Source: Saprospiraceae bacterium
GTDB taxonomy: Bacteria > Bacteroidota > Bacteroidia > Chitinophagales > Saprospiraceae
Length of the DNA: 63,809 nt
NCBI GenBank assembly: GCA_013214355.1
Contig: JABSSL010000042.1
Location: forward strand, 1 to 63,809
Reading direction: 5' to 3'
Translations under genes and position numbers: made by a program
Shown here: in pieces, positions 53,757 through 62,038 of the stretch
How positions within the stretch are numbered: the stretch's first letter is position 1
Layout of the letters: the number at the start of each line of letters is the position of its first letter
The notes under the pieces: generated by a model
Databases searched by the model: none
What the model was told of the DNA's origin: nothing
What the model saw: the letters and a program-made list of their open reading frames with translations, nothing else

Positions 53757-55592
53757 TTAGAATATTAATTCAAATCGACTGCCCGCACCGCTTGAATGGA
53801 CCGCAAATGAACCGTTCAGTAATTTTGCTCTAGCTTCGATATTCTTTAAGCCCATTCCTCCTTTAATCTCAGCGGGATCAAACCCCTTTCCATTATCTTC
53901 GAAGATCAACTCAAAGCGATCCTTATTGACTAGGCTAAGCGCCACTCGGGAAGCTTCCGCGTACTTCAAGGTATTATTAAAGAGCTCTTGCAGACTTTGA
54001 AAAATAGCATGTTTTTCCTGTGTGGCTAGTGCCCCTTCATCCAGATCATCTATCCGATATTTAACTTGCAGATTTGCCTGATTTTGCACTTTCAAGATTA
54101 AGTCATCCACGGCCTCAGTGAGCGTTTGCCGATCCAAATTCAGCGGAGCGATGGCATGCGTAAAGGCACGAATATCTTGGGCAATACTTCCTACGGAGGA
54201 AATGATCTCCTTTTCTGCTGCCGTATTTTCAGTGAAGTGACTAGAAAGATTCATCTTCAACAGCGCCATTTGAATACTGATCCCGTCATGTAGTTCTCTT
54301 GAGAGGCGTTGCCGTTCTTTTTGTTGCCCCTCCAGCAGGGCGTGAGCAGCCGAAAGCTGGGTTTCGGTCAAGGCTTGTTTTAGCTGTGAATTCCTTAGGA
54401 AAGTTTGCCTAATCTGGTTGCTGAAAACAGTCAGTAGAATCAGGAAATCAAACAAAATACACAGGAGGGTACTCTCCGTCCCCCAAAAAGTATCCATAGA
54501 TCCTATTTGCTCCACTTCAAACAAGATGAGGGCTACAATGGTAAAGCTAAAACCTAACAAGAAGAAAGCACTTCCCCAAGTTCTTTTTCGATGAATAATG
54601 TAGACACAACTGAGCACAATGGCCCCGGTAATGAGGAATAAGAAGATTAGTCCTGTCCGACCCACAATCGCCTTGGCCGAATCGGGGATAATCCAGTGGG
54701 AAAGTACCAAAGGAACAAAGACCAAGGTCAATAACCACTGCGATATGGAGAAGAAGCGATGAAAACGTGGGGTAAAGCGTTTCGTTTCCATGTACAGCTG
54801 CGTCATCTGGATCATACCTAAGTAGTACAGAATGACAAAGAAATACCCCAAACCATTCCAATACGGATAATTGGGCCAGAGATACATAAAACCGTAACCC
54901 GTCATCAACAATACCATCAAAAGGCAAGCCACGCAATACAAGGCAAAACTCTTCAATAGTTTACGCCCGGTAACCATGGCAATCACCGTCGCTATCAAAG
55001 TGATACACAGCAGAGCGCCTAAGAATAGATTGAAGACAAAACTTTCATTCCGGTCCACCTCTAGAAAGGCATTTTTTTCCCAGAATAACGTATTCAAGGT
55101 AATGGTTTCTCCAAGTTTTTTGTAGCAAATGAAAATATCGTAATTCGCCCCCTGTTCCATGTTGATCGGATAGAGGAAATAGGGGTGATAGAGCGCCCGT
55201 GAAGCAAAAGGATGATAATCCCCAGTCACGCCAGAACTATCAACCAATTGGCCATCTCGGAAGGAAAAGAACTGTATTTCATTGATCCTAACCTCCCTCA
55301 CTTCCAGCAGTAAATCTCGAGCCTGCATTTCGTCATGTTGCACACTAATTTTCACCCAGATCGCCTGATCTCCGGCAAAAAAGGAGCCATCAGTCACTGA
55401 TAAGGCGGCAAAAGCCGAATCCGGCAAATGTTGTACCTCATCTGCTGTCAGCGACAGATTAGCAGTAAGGTAATACTCACCCAGTTCCAATATATTCAGC
55501 GACTCAAAATTGGGGGGCAAAAGGGTAGGGGTGGCAGAAAGACAGCAGGAGAGGAGGTGTAGTAAAAAGGTGTAGACTAGCGTTTTGTACAT
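53757..55592 (-). CDS. 7TMR-DISM sensor histidine kinase (HisKA_3 type)
   Basis: A ~611-residue inner-membrane kinase. It has a signal peptide (MYKTLVYTFLLHLLSCCLSA) and a periplasmic 7TMR-DISM extracellular domain (~30-185, LLEVREVRINEIQFFSF). A bundle of seven helices (~190-390) and a coiled linker follow. The HisKA_3 dimerisation domain has phosphoacceptor His in RLSRELHDGISIQMALL, and an HATPase_c domain (FQSLQELFNNTLKYAEAS, FDPAEIKGGMGLKNIEARA) ends the protein. The frame opens at 55721; 55592 or 55607 are the starts that give a signal peptide. It likely signals to the regulator at 53086. Confidence 0.9.
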   Translation of the reverse strand: MYKTLVYTFLLHLLSCCLSATPTLLPPNFESLNILELGEYYLTANLSLTADEVQHLPDSAFAALSVTDGSFFAGDQAIWVKISVQHDEMQARDLLLEVREVRINEIQFFSFRDGQLVDSSGVTGDYHPFASRALYHPYFLYPINMEQGANYDIFICYKKLGETITLNTLFWEKNAFLEVDRNESFVFNLFLGALLCITLIATVIAMVTGRKLLKSFALYCVACLLMVLLMTGYGFMYLWPNYPYWNGLGYFFVILYYLGMIQMTQLYMETKRFTPRFHRFFSISQWLLTLVFVPLVLSHWIIPDSAKAIVGRTGLIFLFLITGAIVLSCVYIIHRKRTWGSAFFLLGFSFTIVALILFEVEQIGSMDTFWGTESTLLCILFDFLILLTVFSNQIRQTFLRNSQLKQALTETQLSAAHALLEGQQKERQRLSRELHDGISIQMALLKMNLSSHFTENTAAEKEIISSVGSIAQDIRAFTHAIAPLNLDRQTLTEAVDDLILKVQNQANLQVKYRIDDLDEGALATQEKHAIFQSLQELFNNTLKYAEASRVALSLVNKDRFELIFEDNGKGFDPAEIKGGMGLKNIEARAKLLNGSFAVHSSGAGSRFELIF

Positions 55593-55934
55593 GGTATTTT
55601 TCGTCATTACGTGTAGCGAATCAAATATACCTTCCAGAGGGTATAGGAGATTCCTTTCTAGGCAAATAATTTTACAGCTATCAGTATTTGTCAGGATTTT
55701 ACCCAATAATCCTGCTTGCACGCGTAAAACTATGAACGAGTCCCACCTACTGATTAGAACTTTAGAAAAGCGCGAATTATAGCTAAGAAAAATCCGAAAA
55801 CCATCAGGTTCAGCCTCAGATGGAGTGGTTTTGCCATGCCGGATAAGTTGGAGACATCCTAAGTCTTCCGGAAGTCAAAGCACGATAAAACTCGGATGTT
55901 TCGCTCAGCCAACGGCCTATTCAAAACATGACTC

Positions 55935-58538
55935 ATGAAATACACAAACAGATTATTATCCCTCTGTTGGTGCCTCACGCTATGCGTAGGGGTCGCAGCA
56001 CAAGATGTTTCCGGCATTTATTGGACGGACTTTACCCACCAAACAGTCAAAAAAATTGAACTGGATGGCAGCAATGAAACACTGTTAGACCACGCCTTAG
56101 TGTACCCGGCTAGACTAGCGATACATCCTGGAACCGGAAAGCTCTACTGGACGGATACCTTCCTTAAAAAGATCGTCCGAGCCAATACGGATGGTTCCGA
56201 TTCTGAGATCATTTTTTCAGATGGAGTGGCCGAACCCAGTGCTTTTGCTATTGATACCAACAATGATAAATTATACTGGATCAACTCCTATAACAATAAG
56301 CTGTATAGATCAGCTCTAGATGGAACTAATGTAGAAGAAATTTACGCCGCGCCCCGAGCCTTTGAACTTGATCTGACGAATAACAAAATCTATGGAATCA
56401 CTAGTGGTCTCCTAAGAATTTCTGATCTAGATGGTAGTAACCAGCAATATATCACTTTAGCAATTGGAAGATCACGACAAGGAATCGCACTAGATATTCC
56501 GAACGGTAAGATCTACATGGCCAACTATACCGATGGAAAAATCGAAAGAATAGATCTAGATGGAACCAATTTGACTGATATTGTGACAGGACTGGTACTT
56601 CCAGCGGATGTAGCGATTGATCAAACCAATGATAAACTCTACTGGATAGAATCTGGAAGCAATAGAATGCAACGCTCCAACCTAGATGGCAGTTCCGTTG
56701 AAACCCTCTTATCTACCCCATTTGATGTGAGGTGTGGTATTTTCCTGGATGTTCCCAATAATAAATTGTATTGGACGACCGGCGATAGCAAAGTTCAATG
56801 CTCTGATCTAGAGGGTAATAACATCAACACCTTGGATGACGGAACGGCCGGGTTCTCCACCGTCATTGCCGATAAGATCAATGACAAGCTTTATACTTCA
56901 AATGGAAGTAAAATTTATCGATCAGGACTGCAAGGAGAAAACCCAACAGAAATCCTTAGTGGCCTCAGTAACTGTTTTGATCTCGCCCTCTCTTTAAATA
57001 CCAATAAGCTATACTGGGGCGAGCAATCACAGGTTCTGCGTGCCAACTTAGATGGCTCCAATATTGAACCATTGATTACCTCAGGTTTAAGCACTAATAG
57101 TCAACGCAGCATAGCAATCGATATCGCCAATGATAAACTTTACTTTGTCGACGATAGCAAAATCAAACGAGCAAACCTGGATGGTTCAAATGTTCTGGAA
57201 TTGATCAGTAGTGGTATCAATCCTTCCCAGTTGACCTTAGACCTATATAATGGTAAGATCTATTGGACAGATCGAAGCGGAAAAATCATGCGTGCTAATC
57301 TCGATGGTTCCAGCGCAGAAACCTACTTTAGTAATGGAATTTCTTCCTTCCCTGGCGATATCACCATTGCACTACCGTCCGTACCCTCCAACTGGTCCAA
57401 TGGGGGAAATGGAAATTGGGAAAGCAGTGGGAACTGGTCCTCAACCAACGCCCCGACTGCCAATACGGAAGTCTCCATTGACGGGAATGTCACCGTCACC
57501 TTATCCGGAGATGCCGAAGTATTATCACTGGAATTAGCCAATAATGCCCACCTCATCATCAATGGCAACCTCAACGTCCCGGATGTAAATGATATCGTAA
57601 TCCCGTCTTCCTGTAAGATCAGCGGGAGTGGTACCATTAATGGTGACATCCAGCTCAATCAAGGTAATATTTGCCTAGGCAACTCCCCAGGGAGACTATC
57701 GATAGAAGGGGATTTTGAACACGCTGATGGAACCATAGACGTAGAAATCAATGGTACAACAGTAGCCTCTTTATACGACCAATTAGCAGCTTCCGGAGCG
57801 CTCACCATCGGTGCCAATGCACGCCTCAATATTATTTTCGGAGGTGGATTTTCACCCACGGCGATGGATGAGTTTGACATCATTACCGCCGCAAGTATTA
57901 CTGGGACCTATGATCTCGCTAACATTACCTTTTCCGGTGGAAATGTGGAATCCATCGCCCTGAGCTACCCTGGTGGCAATACCGTTAGGCTTTCCGCCAC
58001 GCCAAGTGCACCTTTACCCGTTAGCTGGTTGGATTTTAGAGTCCAGGAAAAAGGAAACCAACATCTACTAGCCTGGCAGACAGCCACTGAAAGTAATAAT
58101 GCTGGCTTCCAGGTACAACGTAGTGCAGATAGCAAGAATTGGGAAAATCTGGCTTGGGTAGCGGGTGCCGGCAGTACTTTCCTACCGCAGCAATACCAAT
58201 ATCTAGCCAAGGATCCCATCGGAGGAATCAACTACTACCGACTAAAACAGATCGACTTCGATGAAACTTACGAATACAGCAAAATCGTCAGCATCAATTC
58301 CAAACAAGCCCCCAAAACCTTTTCAATTTTTCCCAATCCAAGTTCCGGACAAATCCAAGTGATCGGTGTGCAGGGCCAATTACGACTCTACAGCATACAA
58401 GGAAAACTCCTTCGCACCTTCAAGCTTACAGAAGGTCAGCAAAGGCTTTCTTTGATAGCTATACCGAAGGGTACCTATCTCTTGGAGTCCGTGCAATTAA
58501 ATGGCCAGCGTTCTATCCAAAAACTAATCAAACAATGA
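55935..58538 (+). CDS. secreted YWTD-propeller protein with T9SS sorting domain
   Basis: An 867-residue protein. It has a signal peptide (cut at VAAQD) and two YWTD/LDL-receptor-type six-blade propellers (~25-475; repeats such as GKLYWTDTFLKKIVRAN, DKLYWIESGSNRMQRSN, GKIYWTDRSGKIMRAN). A beta-helix-like stretch starting NWSNGGNGNWESSGNWS (~475-690) is typical of Bacteroidota G8/autotransporter-like repeats. A Fn-like segment (LPVSWLDFRVQEKGNQHLLAWQTATE, in parts) precedes a type A T9SS sorting signal (SIFPNPSSGQIQVIG to the end). It will be exported by the type IX system and attached or released at the surface. Probably an adhesin or binding protein. Confidence 0.88.
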   Translation: MKYTNRLLSLCWCLTLCVGVAAQDVSGIYWTDFTHQTVKKIELDGSNETLLDHALVYPARLAIHPGTGKLYWTDTFLKKIVRANTDGSDSEIIFSDGVAEPSAFAIDTNNDKLYWINSYNNKLYRSALDGTNVEEIYAAPRAFELDLTNNKIYGITSGLLRISDLDGSNQQYITLAIGRSRQGIALDIPNGKIYMANYTDGKIERIDLDGTNLTDIVTGLVLPADVAIDQTNDKLYWIESGSNRMQRSNLDGSSVETLLSTPFDVRCGIFLDVPNNKLYWTTGDSKVQCSDLEGNNINTLDDGTAGFSTVIADKINDKLYTSNGSKIYRSGLQGENPTEILSGLSNCFDLALSLNTNKLYWGEQSQVLRANLDGSNIEPLITSGLSTNSQRSIAIDIANDKLYFVDDSKIKRANLDGSNVLELISSGINPSQLTLDLYNGKIYWTDRSGKIMRANLDGSSAETYFSNGISSFPGDITIALPSVPSNWSNGGNGNWESSGNWSSTNAPTANTEVSIDGNVTVTLSGDAEVLSLELANNAHLIINGNLNVPDVNDIVIPSSCKISGSGTINGDIQLNQGNICLGNSPGRLSIEGDFEHADGTIDVEINGTTVASLYDQLAASGALTIGANARLNIIFGGGFSPTAMDEFDIITAASITGTYDLANITFSGGNVESIALSYPGGNTVRLSATPSAPLPVSWLDFRVQEKGNQHLLAWQTATESNNAGFQVQRSADSKNWENLAWVAGAGSTFLPQQYQYLAKDPIGGINYYRLKQIDFDETYEYSKIVSINSKQAPKTFSIFPNPSSGQIQVIGVQGQLRLYSIQGKLLRTFKLTEGQQRLSLIAIPKGTYLLESVQLNGQRSIQKLIKQ

Positions 58539-58633
58539 TGCATCAATTACTGTAAAGACTGATAACAACATGCGCATGGGGTTGCTCTGCAAGTTAGGGT
58601 AACCCTTTTTTCATTCGTTTTATCCACTCACAG

Positions 58634-58705
58634 TCGTTGTTGCGTGCCCGTCTAGCAACAGATAGATTATCACCCACTCCCCAGCCGTTGTTGCGTGTTA
58701 TCACC
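58634..58705. repeat. Dispersed repeat copy before the second sulfatase
   Basis: CGTTGTTGCGTGCCCGTCTAGC, then CAGATAGATTATCACC at 58659-58674, then a second AGCCGTTGTTGCGTG and TTATCACCCA. The same words as at 45.9-46.3 kb and 52.8-53.0 kb. The open frame that starts at 58637 runs through this repeat and is not used. Confidence 0.75.
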
Positions 58706-58819
58706 CACAACTATCCCGCCTGCATACAATCCCCCCTACCTACGCCCAAAACAAACCCCTGCAATCCCCAACATCTACTTATCTTACCCCATCTTCATCA
58801 ACAACGAAACCACCAACTT

Positions 58820-60292
58820 ATGAAATATCTCCTAATGGGGCTATCCGCCTTTCTCCTCCTTGCTTGCCAAACCATACCACCTACAGAAGCAGATGCCCGC
58901 CCCAACCTCATCCTCATCATTGCCGATGATATGGCCTGGGACGACTGCGGCGCCTACGGACATCCACACATCCGAACCCCAAATATCGATCGACTAGCAA
59001 AGGAGGGCATGCGCTTCAAGCAAGCTTTTCTAACCACTAGCTCTTGTAGCCCAAGCAGATCAAGTATCATCACGGGAACCTACCCACATCAAACCGATGC
59101 CGAACAATTACACTGGCCCTTACCCGGAGATCGGATCACCTTTGTCGAACAATTAAAAGCCGGTGGTTATTGGACTGCTGCTGCTGGAAAATGGCATTTA
59201 GGAGATGCCGTGCGGGATCGCTTTGATTTTATCGCAGCAGAAAATACGGCGGGCTTTGTCTTACAGAGTGGAAATGGAGGAAATGAACCCGTTCAAACAG
59301 AAAGTGATGGCAGTGGCTGTCAGCAATGGCTACCTACCTTGCAGCAACGGCCAGCAGATCAACCTTTCTTTCTTTGGCTAGCAGCCGTAGATCCGCACCG
59401 GCCTTACCAAGATAGCGCAATAGCCAAGCCACATACCCAAGCGGACGTGATTTTGCCTCCCTATATACCAGATAGCGAATCCGTTCGGAAGGATTTCGCC
59501 CTATACTATGACGAAATCCATAGAATGGATGATTACATTGGCCAAATACTGGAGGAATTGGATAAAACGGGGCAAGCAGAAAACACCTTAGTCCTATTTA
59601 TTTCTGACAACGGCCGAGCCTTCCCAAGGGAGAAAACCACCCTCTATGATGGCGGGATTAAAACCCCTTGGCTGGTGCGCTGGCCAAAGGAAGTAAAAGC
59701 AGGTGCAGTAAGCAATGCTTTAGTCAGTTCCTTGGATATCGCCCCCACCTTTTTGGAACTGGCGGGCTTGAAAGTGGGATCCAACTTCCTAGGGAAGGAT
59801 TTCAGCAAAATCTTATGGGATACTTCAGTCGCCATCAATGAATACATATTTGCAGAAGATCACTGGCACGACTTTGAAGATTATGGTCGAGCCGTCCGTA
59901 ATCAGCGATATAAGCTCATCCACAATTACTACCCCGATCTCGCCAACACCCCACCGGCAGATGCCCTGCGAAGCCCCACCTTCCAATATATGCGGGAACA
60001 GCAGGCAATGGAAAGCCTCAACCCAGCTCAACAAGCCTGCTTTTTGGCACCTAGAGCAGAGGAGGAATTATACGATCTACAACAGGATCCTCACGAACTA
60101 CAAAATCGGATCAATGATCCAAATTATGCAGATATTGCCCAGGAACTTCGTCAGGCATTACTAGATTTCAGAGCCCGCACCCTGGATAGCCTGCCCACTC
60201 GTCGCACTCCAGATGAATTCACGCGCGATACTGGGCAGCCCTTACCTGTGCGTAAGCGGCCAAGACCTTCAAAAGCGGAGATGGGATTGTAG
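58820..60292 (+). CDS. type I (S1) sulfatase lipoprotein
   Basis: A 490-residue sulfatase starting at ATG 58820, which gives a lipoprotein signal (LLLACQ). The frame opens at 58637 but runs through repeat DNA. Metal ligands lie in IIADDMAWDDCGAYG; the formylglycine Cys76 lies in CSPSR with the following SSIITGTYPHQ. Then come HLGD and VAAVDPHRPY-like segments, and the metal-binding ISDNGRAFPREK region. It is anchored in the membrane and acts on a sulfated glycan or metabolite; context is too thin to name it. It has no partner gene within the window but complements the sulfatase-GH78 at 14219. Confidence 0.92.
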   Translation: MKYLLMGLSAFLLLACQTIPPTEADARPNLILIIADDMAWDDCGAYGHPHIRTPNIDRLAKEGMRFKQAFLTTSSCSPSRSSIITGTYPHQTDAEQLHWPLPGDRITFVEQLKAGGYWTAAAGKWHLGDAVRDRFDFIAAENTAGFVLQSGNGGNEPVQTESDGSGCQQWLPTLQQRPADQPFFLWLAAVDPHRPYQDSAIAKPHTQADVILPPYIPDSESVRKDFALYYDEIHRMDDYIGQILEELDKTGQAENTLVLFISDNGRAFPREKTTLYDGGIKTPWLVRWPKEVKAGAVSNALVSSLDIAPTFLELAGLKVGSNFLGKDFSKILWDTSVAINEYIFAEDHWHDFEDYGRAVRNQRYKLIHNYYPDLANTPPADALRSPTFQYMREQQAMESLNPAQQACFLAPRAEEELYDLQQDPHELQNRINDPNYADIAQELRQALLDFRARTLDSLPTRRTPDEFTRDTGQPLPVRKRPRPSKAEMGL

Positions 60293-60333
60293 GCGTTGTT
60301 GGTCGCAGTTGCAAACTAGCGACCAACAGCGCC
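60292..60333. terminator. Hairpin right after the sulfatase stop
   Basis: GGCGTTGTTGGTCGC (60292-60306) pairs with GCGACCAACAGCGCC (60319-60333) with one mismatch and a 12-base loop. The GTTGTTG word recalls the dispersed repeats. There is no U-tract, so the terminator role is uncertain. Confidence 0.5.
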
Positions 60334-60960
60334 CAGGGACTCAGGTAAAAGAGGGAACATCCACCAAAAAATAGCGGCGTTCCCTCCTAAAACCTATTTC
60401 ACTCTTTCCGGGTAGGAGAGGGTTTCACTGGATATGGTTCCTACACCTTACAAAAAAGGCCCAGGTAGGAAGTAGGGTAAGGGTCTTCAAATTACTGTTC
60501 AAGGGATTATATCCTTACCCATTTTCATCTTGCTATGACCTTCTACCGGCAGGTACTTCTACTGGAAAAGGAAGTCGCTGAAGGTAATCCACGCCAATGT
60601 TGGTGTTCTAACCAACAAACTCCATGAATCCCCAAAGTTCCCCATCCTCCCGCAAAATTTCTTGGATTTTCGTGTCAAAAATTTGGACTATTGTTTTAGG
60701 TGCTATTTTTTTTAGACCAAGAGGAGATAAAACACACCCATTTTTCACCTACTTTTTATGGTAAAAACAATACAGTAAAAACCTATATATCAATTTGTTA
60801 CCAACTACATAAGCTACAATAACCCTCCAATTGTTGTGGTAAATGCCCAAAAATGTCTTTGGCAGAAAGGAAGCATTTATGGCATATTTGAATCATTGGA
60901 ATTGACGACAGGTTTCAGAGAACAGATATCAGACAAAGAGGACAGCTGATAGTACTTTAA
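60334..60960. other. Intergenic DNA without recognisable gene
   Basis: 627 bases with no ORF that looks coding on either strand. It becomes AT-rich from ~60650. No hairpin or promoter could be placed with confidence. Confidence 0.5.
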
Positions 60961-61265
60961 AAATTTGGTTGACGGTTAATGGTCCGTAGCTGGAGGTCAA
61001 TAGCTGTAGGTCGATAGTTAATGGTCCATAGTCGATAGTTAGTCTGTATTCCTTGGTTGGGCAAGCCGGAGGGAGAGTCCATGGTTGGAGGTCAATAGTC
61101 CATAGTTGAGTTGTCTTATGGTCGATAGTTAGTAGTCGGTATTCCTTGGTAGATAAGGTCAGAGGAAAAGAAAGCCGCAAACCATGGACCGCGGACCGTC
61201 GACCGACAACAAAGGAGTGATAATCGGCCCTCTGTGAACTATGGACCATTAACCATGGACTATCG
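60961..61265. repeat. Degenerate tandem/inverted repeat field (GGTCCATAGTCGATAGT words)
   Basis: A ~95-base unit beginning GGAGGTCAATAG and ending TATTCCTTGGT is present twice (from 60992 and from 61087). Short words GGTCGATAGTTA, GGTCCATAGT and their complements (ACCATGGACC, GGACTATCGAC) fill the remainder to 61265. The second half is rich in the complementary words, so the field can fold. Minus-strand ORFs here are repeat-encoded and not genes. Confidence 0.7.
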
Positions 61266-61724
61266 ACTCCTCTGAAATCTGACCTCCAAAAGTCTTACGT
61301 CTTACATCCAATATTCCTTTTCCCTAACAATAAATAGTCGAAAACTGCCAAATGAAAAAATCACTGCCCAAAACCTTTCATATAAAAGAAAAACATATTA
61401 GATTTAGCAGCGAGAGCTATCCTTTCCCTCTCATCATACCTATCTGACACCAAAGTCCTATTGGACACCCCCCAACAATAATTTTCGTTCTAGTCCACCA
61501 AAATTTGATCCAAAAACCTGTGAATTAAGTCCGATATCCGGTACCTCGTACCTCAGGATTCACTGTTTCTACCTAGACCATAAACACAAAAAATGCAGTT
61601 GACTAAGCCCAAAAAGAAACACAATCTGTCCCGACATTTCGTTGGGAAACCGCTAACAAAAAACCAAATCTTCCTAACTGACGGCCAGTCCTCCTGGCGC
61701 GCCTTTCCTACTTATCCTTTTGAT

Positions 61725-61764
61725 GAACTAGACTTCCGAAGTGAAGCCTTCGGAAGTCTAGTTC
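61725..61764. repeat. Perfect 16-bp hairpin
   Basis: GAACTAGACTTCCGAA (61725-61740) pairs perfectly with TTCGGAAGTCTAGTTC (61749-61764) across GTGAAGCC. No U-tract follows. It lies within the non-coding stretch before the HYR gene and next to the repeat field at 61813. Confidence 0.75.
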
Positions 61765-61812
61765 GGCCTCGGCTGCAAGCGCCATTTTACGCCAGGATTT
61801 CCCACATTGATA

Positions 61813-61976
61813 AAGGCGGAAATGCAAAGGCGGAAGGTAGAATTTCACGCCATAGTTTTCCCACTTCTGACTTCCGATTTCCCACTGACCAAGTGGGAAG
61901 TGCAAAAGCGGGAGGCGGAATATCACCCCATGGATTTCCAAATTCCGATTTCGTATTTCCCACTTGCAACATCTGA
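61813..61976. repeat. Two-copy degenerate tandem repeat of ~78 bases
   Basis: AAGGCGGAAATGCAAAGGCGG at 61813 (21-base word, read AAGGCGGAA-TGCAAA) and AAGTGGGAAGTGCAAAAGC at 61891 start two similar units. Each continues with a TTTCACGCC/TATCACCCC word and ends in TTCCGATTTC...TTTCCCAC. Both strands contain ORFs over it that change frame with the repeat and look spurious. Confidence 0.6.
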
Positions 61977-62038
61977 CTTCTACATAAATCCATAATCACA
62001 GCATGATACACTTTTATTTACCCACAATCACTCAGAAA

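Noticed and set aside
58637-58819. 61-residue N-terminal extension of the second sulfatase
   Set aside because: It is translated from the dispersed repeat. The ATG at 58820 gives a clean lipoprotein signal.
61593-61976. Plus-strand 127-codon ORF and several minus-strand ORFs between 60.9 and 62.0 kb
   Set aside because: They are read through repeat units in shifting frames, have no consistent codon use and no start context.
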